From Hyaloperonospora brassicae (taxonomy: Eukaryota; Oomycota; Peronosporomycetes; Peronosporales; Peronosporaceae): DNA of 64,000 nucleotides. Shown here in pieces: positions 54,808 through 64,000 of the stretch. Where the stretch lies: assembly GCA_947650285.1 (NCBI GenBank), contig CANTFL010000226.1, forward strand, positions 372,001-436,000. The letters are read 5' to 3'. Within the stretch, counting starts at the first letter, position 1; each line of letters opens with the position of its first letter. Below the pieces are notes generated by a model, which saw nothing but the letters and a program-made list of their open reading frames with translations, did no database searches and was not told where the DNA came from. Both the position numbers and the translations under genes were made by a program.

Positions 54808-56403
54808 ATGACGTCGGCCTTCGCGTACCTCGTGGACCGCAGCGTTGGGCTCCCGAGCCGCTCGTACCGTGACGCGTTGCACGCGCGCGACTCGCGCGAG
54901 CTGCTGCACCACTCTCCGTCGACGACCAACTACATCTTCCGCCGGGGTATGCGCGCCTGGAGCTGTGCGTTGGACCCGACGGAGGACCGGTACCTCTTGA
55001 TTGGCACCGCCCAGTCGCACTTGCTCCTGTTCGACCTCGAAACGCTGGACAGAGCCGACGTGGCGGGTGCCCCTACGTACAACGCGACGAACGTGCTGAG
55101 TCCGATGGCCGTCGCACGAGCGCAGCCTGCACCGTCGCTGACCCAGGGCCTCCAATGGGGTATTTCGATGGTCGAGTGGTACCCCGTTGACAGCGGGCTA
55201 TGCATCACCAGCTCCTTTGATGGGCACGTGACTGTCTGGGACGCCGAGCGGCTATCGCGTGTCAGTGCATTTCCGCTACGACGGAAAGTCTTTGGCGCCA
55301 AGTTCTCGCCAGTGAGTACTACACACGCATTGGTTGCCGCGGCGACCGCCAATGGCGAAGTGCGCCTTGTGGACATTGCGAGTCACGCAACGGCGCATAG
55401 TCTATTGGGCCACAAAGACGAAGTCTGGACGCTCGACTGGGCACCAACGAGTGAATTTGCACTCGTAACGGGGTCGAGGGACGGCGAGATTCGCCTGTGG
55501 GACATCCGACTATCGGGAGCCACAGCTTGTCTCTTGTGTCTCGACTGCCACGGACGAGCAAGTGTCCCGGGCCGCTCGAGTTTGTACACGAACGTGCAGC
55601 GAGAGAAGCCCATGTCGTTGACTGCTGCTGCTGCTGCTGCTACACGGAATAAAAGACGCCGCGTTAGCAGTGGTGGGGGCGGTGGGGGCGGTGATGCATC
55701 CGAGATGCAACGTCGCGACCGACAGCGAGCGAGATCGAGAGTGGAGAGTCATCGTGAGGCAATGCGGGCGACAGTGTTTCGACCGAAACGGAACGACCCG
55801 CATGCTGCAGCGACTACTTCGTTAGCGGTTGCTCACAATGGGGGAGTAACGAGTCTCGCGTACACACCGGATGGGCGGTTTTTACTGAGTCGTGGCATGG
55901 ACAATAAGCTTCGGTTGTGGAACGCAGCATCCGGTGAACATCAGTTTATGAACTACCACGGCGTGCAACGAGCACAGCCGCGTGCTGCTAGAAATGTACA
56001 AATGGCCGTTGTCCAAGAAGGCGGGGCGTGGGAGACGACGGTAGTGTTTGTGCCGAACGGGTCGGAGGGAGCACTGGCGTCGTACCGCGTGTTTGGCGAA
56101 AGTGGTGTTCCACTTGGGTCAGCTACAGCCCATTATCAGCAAGTGACTGCATGTTTGTACCGGCAATCTACACGAGAGCTGTATTCCGCAGGCGAAGACG
56201 GGCTGATCATGAAGTGGAAGCCGCCACCCGTTGACTTGTATCCTGACGTGCCAGAAGATGTCAGCAGCGACGCGCGGATGAAAAGTGGCGGATCTGCTGA
56301 CGTCGCTACTGCTGCGGTTGGCGATACTGACGCATGGAGCGACGATGACCAAGATGCGACCAACCACCAATTCATCCCACCCATTTTGCGCGATAACGTA
56401 TGA
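54808..56403 (+). CDS. CSA/ERCC8-type WD40 protein, right copy
   Basis: 531 codons, one more than the left copy owing to an extra GCT in the Ala run. Visible changes are P to T (DLETLD), R to L after WDI, G to D at the end of the Gly run, and K to Q in YRQSTREL. All WD40 landmarks and the DAWSDDDQD tail are kept, so this copy also looks functional. Confidence 0.9.
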   Translation: MTSAFAYLVDRSVGLPSRSYRDALHARDSRELLHHSPSTTNYIFRRGMRAWSCALDPTEDRYLLIGTAQSHLLLFDLETLDRADVAGAPTYNATNVLSPMAVARAQPAPSLTQGLQWGISMVEWYPVDSGLCITSSFDGHVTVWDAERLSRVSAFPLRRKVFGAKFSPVSTTHALVAAATANGEVRLVDIASHATAHSLLGHKDEVWTLDWAPTSEFALVTGSRDGEIRLWDIRLSGATACLLCLDCHGRASVPGRSSLYTNVQREKPMSLTAAAAAATRNKRRRVSSGGGGGGGDASEMQRRDRQRARSRVESHREAMRATVFRPKRNDPHAAATTSLAVAHNGGVTSLAYTPDGRFLLSRGMDNKLRLWNAASGEHQFMNYHGVQRAQPRAARNVQMAVVQEGGAWETTVVFVPNGSEGALASYRVFGESGVPLGSATAHYQQVTACLYRQSTRELYSAGEDGLIMKWKPPPVDLYPDVPEDVSSDARMKSGGSADVATAAVGDTDAWSDDDQDATNHQFIPPILRDNV

Positions 56404-59400
56404 AGCTGCACGGCGAAAAGTGTTATGCGGTGCGCGGTCGGCGGCAACAACACCATGGTGTCATTGCGCCTGATCGAGCAGATGGATTTGTAGTGTTAGA
56501 TAGCTCGAGGCTGACACTGCGATCAAGCAGCGGTTCACACGATCGAAACGATGCACGCGATACTCGCAAATTCATCCAATGCCGTGTCGTTGGTAACTGC
56601 GATCGGTTCCCAGGAACGATGTTCGGTATGATGGGAAGCGTAAATGGATAGCTCACGTCACTTTCAACGACGAGAGACTCGAGGGAGAGCTGTGCGACCC
56701 GAGCGAAAGAGTACGCGCTTCATAATGCCAGTGACAAGCGACGTGCAAGTTGCTGGACCAACAAGTCTCAGCATTGGTGACACATATGACGACCGCAATC
56801 ATGTGCAAGTCACAACAGACCATAGACGTCGATACTGAAATGGAAACGTGGGGGGAACGAAGCGCTATAGTGGCACAAGCAATCAGCGAAATGAAAGCTT
56901 TGGACGTCGGCGCCTCTTTTTCTTCGAGAAATAGCAGCATGGCTGCAAGACGTTGTCTGTCCTTGCGAGGTGTGTCAAGCTGGTGACACCTGTCACCGCA
57001 AAAAAAGAAATGCGTTTACGTAGTCCGTGGGCACACTGCGCAGGCCTACGAAAAAGGCCAAGAAAGGCCTGAACGAGCATGGACAGCTGATTCGAGGAGC
57101 GTTGGGAACGACACCATTGTCCGTGAGACGCGAATCCACAACTCAGCAAACGTGACAGTGAAGCATAGTTCTACAATGTCACATTGACATGCTACGAACG
57201 CACTTGTGAGCAGTCATGTCTCGGATCGTACGTTGGGACTGCTTCCATTGAGAGATGTACCTCCCCAAGCTCTCCCTGCCTGTGGCACACACCAGCAGAT
57301 CAGACAAAAGCTACGTCACGGCAATGTCGATGGCGGTACAGCATTCCAATTACCTCGTGCACCGTGTTCCCACAATACAACGAAAGAAGGAACGTCGAGC
57401 TTGACCGCGTAGATCCACCAGTCCGCTCCCATTCAACACCCGTTCATGTCAACGCCACGGCACCACTGGCGCAACCTCAAGAAGCGTCTGGAGTACCGCA
57501 AATTTACGTGCAACAGGGAAACAAAGGTGCGGCTGTGTTGTGCAGAACCACTATGGCAGTATGATCGCCAAGAGAGCTATCGTGTGTGCGAGTTGCCTTG
57601 ACTTGCAACGCCTCACCCTGTCTCGACATTTCGACGCACAGCCAAAACTATTGGTGTGCAGCTCACACGGGTCCTGGAAACAGCATACGCTGGTGGAAAC
57701 ATACATAGCAGGTCTCACGACGAACGGCTTACTCTTTAACACTTGCAAAAAAAATGAGCAGAAGAAAGCGTGAGCATCTGATGGCCCTCAACAAAAACTC
57801 CAACTCGACTTGTTCTGACGACCACTGCGTATGAACGATACGCCACTGGATTCTGCTGTTATCGTCAGACCGCTCTTTTCGCACCAAAAGTCACATCATT
57901 CAGCGTTTGTGCGAAAAGGAAGTTATGCGCTCACTTTTTTTCGCTGTCAGTCCAACACTTGTCTCCCCCTTCTTCTGTTGGGTTCGATCTGGTTTGCCGT
58001 CCTTTGCTATCGACAGTCCATGTCCATGTAAACGGTCACGCTTCGATCTTTCGAGCGTTCTTGTAAAGCACACAGTCGCTTGGACTGCTTCTAGCAGAGT
58101 TCGTCAGCTGATGCTTTTGACAACACATGTACATCATGGTTAGTCTCCATCCAGCCATAGCCAACGTCTTATCCGGATAGGAACTGCAGCATGGAAACAT
58201 TGCACAAGTCCAGTGTGGCTTCGATCGATCTTCCGCGATAAGTGTATCGACTTGTGTCAGTTCCGAGACCAGAACAACAAGCAAACATCAATCTTCGTGC
58301 ACAGTGAGTGCTTGATCAGACCGCAGCGCGCTCATGGTCGCAATGTGGATACTTCGATCGCTGTTGACGACACTCCATCGGTTTCGCATCTCGTTCTTTC
58401 TTGGTCGCAGCTTTTGGTGCCTATTCGCCTGTTTCTAAGGTCGCCTTGAGCGGATTGATACATGATGAGGCAATAATGAGATGGTCAACGCGCGACCACG
58501 TCTGGTGGACGGAGTACATCTGCTGGGCGACAAGTGCTCCACACATGCATGCATGCATGCAGCAATTATAAAGTCTTGAATGCCCTGTCTGACACCCGTG
58601 CTCTCAGATTGGTATCATTCCTTTCGCCGTGAGGTGGTTCAGAACGCTCAGAATACTAGACAGTCGACGTACGCTGTATAGAGACGGGTTGTGTGACCTC
58701 AGAAGGGATGACTTGCAACAACTTGACAGCGGCAACATGAGTGAATTGCTGCGAATGTCCGAATCGCTCGAATATCGTGGACGTTCAGCTACACCCTCGA
58801 CTCAACTTGTGAGCGGTTGATTATCGATCGAACTCAGACAAAACTTACTCCGAAGAAAAGCGTCGTGCCGGCTTCAATACAAAGTGACTTGTCTTCCACC
58901 GTGTCGTGCAACAAGTTGACATGGTCATGCCCATCGATACTTGCAGGCGACGATCAAGATTGAGGAAGGAATCGTCCGATGTATATACCTTGTGAAGGTC
59001 GTATGGTCATCGATTCGAATTGCACTGTACATACCACAATCAAGCGATTCATCAGGCCCGTGAGCTTCGTGTGTGGGATGCTGTAGTTCACACATAGCTA
59101 GAAGGTCACACGAATTTGACTCCTGGTCGGCTACTAAGAGGACACCGCTTTGTTTTGAACTGCTACTTGCTAACAATTGCTCTATTCGTAATGACGGTTC
59201 CAAGTGTTTACTCACCGCAACATGCTCTAGTTACAACTGTTTCGAGGTAATTTCCTGTAGCACAAAAGCTGTGTCTGCTGCTACAGGACACTGCAATTGG
59301 TCCAGAGCAGGAGCGCGTACCACACAACAGCAGCTAATGGGCGAAAGAAAACGGTCCATTCCTTTCCGATGAAGTCGGTGTTATTTTGAATCCAATGGTA

Positions 59401-59775
59401 GAATTGGCAGCGACGCTTGAGTTCTATGCTGCACAGGATCACTGGTACCAAATGACAACGCGGGACATTCGTAATACAGGGCGGGATTGAGGAGGTCTGC
59501 TCTTGTTTTCAGTGCCGTTAAACACAAGTGACTACTGACCTATATGAGGCTGCGCAGTTCTGTTCGACGACACATTCGATGACTTCTATCATCATCAACT
59601 TCCGATCACAATTGGTATGCGTCTATAAACACATTCGCTGTGCGCTATCTAGTAATGCTCGACACATGTTCCGTCGCCTACCTTCCGCTGCACAATTCTA
59701 TGGCATGCTGGCCTTGCGGCTGGGAGGATTGACGGTTTGCTGCAGATTAGCAAAGTGGAGGAGAGCATCAGAAAG
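56404..59775. other. Long interval without an assignable gene, right copy
   Basis: Mirror of 14547-17905, with the TGCA tract at about 58545-58560. The minus-strand frames near 16.7-17.7 kb appear here on the plus strand (57184-57564 the longest) and remain open. Confidence 0.45.
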
Positions 59776-61029
59776 CTACACAGCAAACTGATCCGCCTCG
59801 TTATCGTCACTGATGTCGTCGATGCTGCTCGTCTCGTAGTCTGACTTCCCAACGTACGCGATTATGAGGATCGCGATGATGGCAGTCGCCACTGCAGCGA
59901 TAAGCAATGGATGCTGCCTGGCACGTGCCACCAGCGCAGCAATCTTACTCGTCTCCGCGTTTCCCGTTGCCTGGTTGCCCCCCAGCTTTGCATACAGCTT
60001 CCTCTCCAAGGCTTTCTGGTCGCGTTTCTTCGTCTTCAGCTGCACCAGCAGTTGACGCACTTTACCATTCCTTGGTTCCATCTCCACTGCCTTGCGCAAG
60101 AACGTATTGGCTTCCTCAAACTCGTTCTGGTCCAGCGCGATTTGGCCAATGCGGTACATGGCCTTTACATTCTTTCCATCGAGCTGCAGCACCTCCAAGC
60201 TCGACTGCCGCGCCTCCTTATACTGCTTCAGCTTGTGCTGCACGTTGCCCACATTGTTTCCCAACGCCACTAGCAACTCTTTGCACTGCACTGCATCTTC
60301 CTCCGAGTGTTCCCACGACTCGAGCAACTTCAGCGCTCGCTTGTACATCTTAGCTGCCTGCTCATAGTTCTTCTCCTTATAGTAACGATTACCACTCTCT
60401 TTCTTCTGCGTCGCTTCAACAATGAGCTCCTGAGAACTCATCTCGGCCGTGATCTTTTTACCCACGCGGCAGAGCTCCACTACAAACTTCATCTCTGCTC
60501 CAGGAACCACGTGCGGTTCCAGCCCCGTGTCCCCATAGGCAAACCGGGCATCGCAACGTACCTCACACACTTCTCCGACGTGCATCATCTTGGCCACCAG
60601 CTCAAGTGCTGTCTCAAAAACATCGTACAGCCGAATTGGTAAACATGAGGTGCACAACCCAGGGATACCCTTTCGGGCATAAATGACGTACCTGGCACCA
60701 CTTCGCCATCTCCGATCCGAAATTTTCGAACCTCATTGGTTGCGACTTTCTGGTTCGATTTGAGTACCCACGTCGAATATTTGATACCCACTTCTTCGCC
60801 AAACTCTAATCGATACAAACGACAACTAGTGAGAAAAACATGCCCCATGTGGCAAATATTCTCCTGAAGAGGTACAATAGAAACAGATGATGACATTCCG
60901 TCCGAAACACAGCGACTTGCTACCTGCTTGAATGCCGTCGGTGTTCACGGTGAGCACCTTGCGAAAGATGCCGCCACTACCCAAGACATCGTCGAATCCT
61001 TCGCGCTCGGACCCGCTAACGGTCACCAT
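59776..61029 (-). CDS. FKBP8-like immunophilin, right copy
   Basis: Mirror of 13293-14546; ATG complement at 61027-61029. The TPR and tail-anchor exon (59776-60608) is open with a few substitutions (A to V in HVVPGAEM, F to L in VLQLDGK, V to A in TGNAETS). The same unresolved frame change at the GGGG run near 60843-60846 is present, so it predates the split of the two copies or reflects a splice pattern I cannot see. Confidence 0.77.
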
Positions 61030-62259
61030 GCTCGAAGGCTGTTGTCGCACGATAGAAATGTCTCAATTCACGATTCCAGTCCTCTTTCGAGGCATGAGCG
61101 AAAGGACTTTGTGCATGAGTCAAGTCCTATTTGCATGCATAAAGGGACTATTTGCTTGGATAAAGTACGATTCGTAGCTCTTCTATCACGATGTGTCGTG
61201 TTCGGTCATTCATCGCGACGGGCTATTTGGGTACCGGCTTAGAAAAGTGTCTGCATTTCTTTCGAATCGCGTCAAGTCGTCGCAGCGTCGTCAAGTCTCG
61301 ATTGCCTGTACTGCATCACAGCTTTAATTCGATACGTCGTGACAGACGTGGCAGAGAAGGTCGGTAAATACTGGTTAAGCTCAACAGTGAGCAGTCCGAG
61401 CCCGCTTAGTAGTCAGTACTCAGGTTACGAGCGCAAGGAATAGGACGGAAGCAACGGAGATAAACACAGCGCCATGTGCGCGATATGTAGTGCTGTCACT
61501 GTGGTATCGTGTTCAACATCAACGCATCATGCGAACCACATGCAACAACGACGCAAACGAGAATAGCAAATGAAATCCGGTTACAAAGCTCCGCTGCATG
61601 AGCGAGTGCGTCATCACTCGATGGACGGGTGCAATGCACTGTGCTTGATGTTGCTCGAAACGGGGTCCGCCAAAGTTGGCATTAGCAGGACGCTGCAATG
61701 ACTTTGGCGCTGCTTCCCCATCTTCCAATAACTAGCCATTGGACGACCTGTACATGTCGACAATGGACGTCTGAAACAGTACCAGCAAGACACGGTCCTG
61801 CTGGACAACCACTGAGCTTTAAAGCAGTAGCGCGTTTCTAAGTACCAAAGCACTGATGCGCCAGGCAGACGCATCGCCGAATGTACCTACCACCAGACGC
61901 AATCGACCTGCTCATTCACACCCGTACTTATCATGGAACAATCAGTCGTCACGGGGCTACACCAACTGGGAACTGTCATGAGCACCACTGGAAGTCCAGC
62001 ATTTGTCATCCACAAAAGTGACAGGCAGCACGTGTAGCGCACTCAATCCGTCGGCAATGGAGGCAATAGCTTGATCATCCTCGACCATCTACATCATTTG
62101 TGCGCGATCAAGCGATGGGCGGTATCCACGAGTTTGTAGCTTGCTAGTCGTGGAGCTGTTGGCTGCCGAAACACCCGCTGGCTGCGATCGTCACTCTGCA
62201 TAAAGGGGTCAGGAACTCCTCACCGTCTCGTCACTCTGCATAAAGGGGTCAGGAACTCC
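61030..62259. other. Intergenic interval, right copy
   Basis: Mirror of 12061-13292, lacking ~42 bp present on the left. A 40-bp tandem duplication (62191-62230 and 62231-62270) copies the last codons and 3' flank of the adjacent gene. Confidence 0.55.
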
Positions 62260-64000
62260 TCACCGTCTCGTCAGTGACCGTCGAAAGGCGGCAATGCCAT
62301 CTTGGAGCTCTTCATCCTCTTCCTCCTCGTCGTCGTCGCCGTCTTCATCGCCGGACGAGAAAGCCGGAAAACTGGTCGAAGGAGAGGAAGGCACACATTC
62401 GACAATGCCACCACGAGCGTCCGGTTGCAGACGATGAAGACGGAAGGCGAGAGAGCTGTTGACCTTCTTGACTGCATCGACTTGGTCTCTGGCTTCACTC
62501 AGAGATTCGTTCAGCTGCTGCACAGTGCGCAGCAGCTCGTTGTTCCGAGCTACAAGACGCTTGCTACCCTTGACCTTGTCACCACCACCGTCGAAGAGGC
62601 GTTTGAGCTCTGCCAATTCGTGAGCTGTTTTTGTCGCATCAGCTTTAACTGAGACAAGCTCCACCTGCAGGCGTCTTCGCTCCGTGAGTTGTGCTGCAAG
62701 ATCATCCAGTGGCTGGTTGTCGTTGGCCACCACAAGTCTGCGAAGCTCCCTCGACAGCTCTGTTGATTTAGTGCGAAGCATGTTGCGTTCGGCCACCAAA
62801 GTCACGTGTTTGTCCTCCAGCTGAGCAATCTGCACCTGCTGGTCTTCTACTTGTTGTTGTAGGTCGGTGGTGCTTACCGTTGCGACAGTCCCAAACCAAG
62901 CATCACGTTTCCAGTTTTGTGCTGCGAGCACAGCGGTATCTGTCCGCTTTTCTCCATTGAAAAACTGGGCCTCAGTTTGCGTGTCTTGGTCCAGCATCGT
63001 TACTGTTCGCTTTGCTGCAACTCCAGCCAGCTGCTCTAGTTCTTGTCGACAAGATGCCAGCTGCCTCTCTACCTTCTCTAGTTTTGACTGCAATATCTGC
63101 GTTTCGCGTGCTTGTGTATCATGTTGCCTCGCAAGCTTCTCAAGTTGCCGGATCTTCGTTTGATGCAACTCGATGCGACTGTTCTTTAGCTCGATGGATG
63201 CAGCAATCTGCTTGTTCTCCTGCATTGCTACTTTTTGGAGAACCGACGCCGATACAAGCTTCTCTCGAAGCATGTTTATTTCCTTGTCTTGTGCAGCAAG
63301 ACGACCTTCCAAAAACGAATTGTCGGCACCAACATCTGTGCCGCTCACTCCACAACCGCTTTTGCTTGCCATCACGGATGCACGAGGTGGTCTTGGTGTA
63401 GGTAAAGTGAAGTCCGATGTTTGCTCTTTCATCAGCTGACCAGAATTTCCGCGGTTCAAACCAACTAGATCACTCAGCCGCGCACTAGACACGGAGCTTA
63501 GCGACCCCTCGCTTTGTAGTTGTACCGAAAGAAGCTTCCTAGCAATAGGCGAAGAAGTAGCTCCTGATACCGGAGTTGTTGCCGACGGCGGCGACCCTGC
63601 ACTACCTGCAGAATCTCTCGTCGCAGTAGAGCCACTAGCGGGGGACATTCCGCCCAAGTGTGGCCCCACGCTTTGAGTTGCAATCAGTGGTGCTGGTGGT
63701 AGCGGGGATGCTGCAGCGACGTCAAACGCCGGGTCCATGTACAAATTTCTCTCATCGGCTCGAGCTATTTCTTCTTGCTCGGGTGAAATCAAACGAGCTC
63801 GGAACGTACGAATGAGCAGCGTCAAAATGTCGCGATTTTGCCTGTTCTGAGCCACCAAAAAGAAGCAAGACAGAGTTCCGAGCTGCTCTCGCCGATTTTG
63901 CAAATCGCACATATCTCCTTCACGGGCACCCAAGAAACCACCAAGCTCTCGCACCTTTATGGTGAAGCGGAGCTGGTTGCTAGGGTCCAGAAGTACCTGA
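62260..64000 (-). CDS. PDZ/coiled-coil protein, right copy (3' exon, cut by window end)
   Basis: Mirror of 10320-12060. Exon 2 would span 62260-63996 and the last four bases fit the acceptor side of the 62-nt intron proposed on the left. It encodes the coiled coil and acidic tail. Differences from the left copy include S to K in LMKEQTSDF and R to G in LNRGNSG. The PDZ-encoding exon lies beyond the window. Confidence 0.65.
   Translation of the reverse strand, partial: QVLLDPSNQLRFTIKVRELGGFLGAREGDMCDLQNRREQLGTLSCFFLVAQNRQNRDILTLLIRTFRARLISPEQEEIARADERNLYMDPAFDVAAASPLPPAPLIATQSVGPHLGGMSPASGSTATRDSAGSAGSPPSATTPVSGATSSPIARKLLSVQLQSEGSLSSVSSARLSDLVGLNRGNSGQLMKEQTSDFTLPTPRPPRASVMASKSGCGVSGTDVGADNSFLEGRLAAQDKEINMLREKLVSASVLQKVAMQENKQIAASIELKNSRIELHQTKIRQLEKLARQHDTQARETQILQSKLEKVERQLASCRQELEQLAGVAAKRTVTMLDQDTQTEAQFFNGEKRTDTAVLAAQNWKRDAWFGTVATVSTTDLQQQVEDQQVQIAQLEDKHVTLVAERNMLRTKSTELSRELRRLVVANDNQPLDDLAAQLTERRRLQVELVSVKADATKTAHELAELKRLFDGGGDKVKGSKRLVARNNELLRTVQQLNESLSEARDQVDAVKKVNSSLAFRLHRLQPDARGGIVECVPSSPSTSFPAFSSGDEDGDDDEEEEDEELQDGIAAFRRSLTRR

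Larger units (their letters stand above)
49418..64000 (-). repeat. Right arm of the large inverted duplication
   Basis: Mirror of 10320-32165 with element A replaced by a solo LTR. It runs to the window end inside the PDZ/coiled-coil gene, so its true length is unknown. Confidence 0.92.

Noticed and set aside
1..64000. CRISPR array, rRNA or intact tRNA gene
   Set aside because: No regularly spaced repeats and no intact cloverleaf seen; the genome is eukaryotic.

Overview
The window looks like nuclear DNA of a plant-pathogenic oomycete (Peronosporales: Phytophthora or a downy mildew). The evidence is a secreted effector with a signal peptide and RxLR-EER-like motif preceded by an oomycete Inr+FPR core promoter, short 56-84 nt GT-AG introns, compact housekeeping genes (CSA/ERCC8, FKBP8-like, LarE-like, Utp21/WDR36, HMBS), and a dense nest of Ty3/Gypsy chromodomain retrotransposons whose LTRs begin TGTAACGGGG and end CCCCGTTACA.

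Layout. 0-1.1 kb: effector gene. 1.5-3.2 kb: an element with ~256 bp terminal inverted repeats. 3.3-6.8 kb: a broken chimeric locus in which the 5' half of hydroxymethylbilane synthase (frameshifted) is joined to a 5'-truncated Utp21/WDR36 gene carrying a nonsense codon. 8.6-21.0 kb: four host genes: a PDZ/coiled-coil protein, an FKBP-TPR-membrane anchor protein, and CSA/ERCC8 head to head with a LarE-like PP-loop sulfurtransferase. 21.7-32.2 kb: a small secreted-protein fragment, then LTR-retrotransposon copies, including Gypsy element A (23294-31042, minus strand). 32.6-40.2 kb: a complete Gypsy element B (minus strand) with a 5-bp target duplication. 41.3-47.9 kb: a degenerate Gypsy element C (plus strand). 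49.4-64 kb: a mirror image of 32.2-10.3 kb, gene for gene.

The dominant structure is this giant inverted duplication. Left arm positions x match right arm positions y with x+y about 74,270-74,322 outside element A, and x+y = 81,582 on the far side of element A. In the right arm the whole of element A is replaced by a single solo LTR (50540-50976). The arms differ by scattered substitutions and a few small indels, roughly what two haplotypes would show. It is therefore either a real long palindrome with a retrotransposon spacer or two haplotigs joined head to head in assembly.

The best candidate for something undescribed is the 3' accessory region of the retrotransposons. Elements A and C and several fragments share a long antisense gene, convergent with pol, placed between pol and the 3' LTR. 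It has an N-terminal low-complexity acidic part, a conserved central domain with Cys pairs, and a coiled-coil end. The unrelated element B carries its own antisense gene in the same place, also ending in a coiled coil. In both families the coiled-coil end overlaps the pol chromodomain on the opposite strand. The LTRs also carry conserved foldable structure: a terminal hairpin holding an inverted copy of the LTR end, and a three-way-junction-like fold with a compensatory base change between LTR variants. All coordinates, alignments and frame calls were made by eye.
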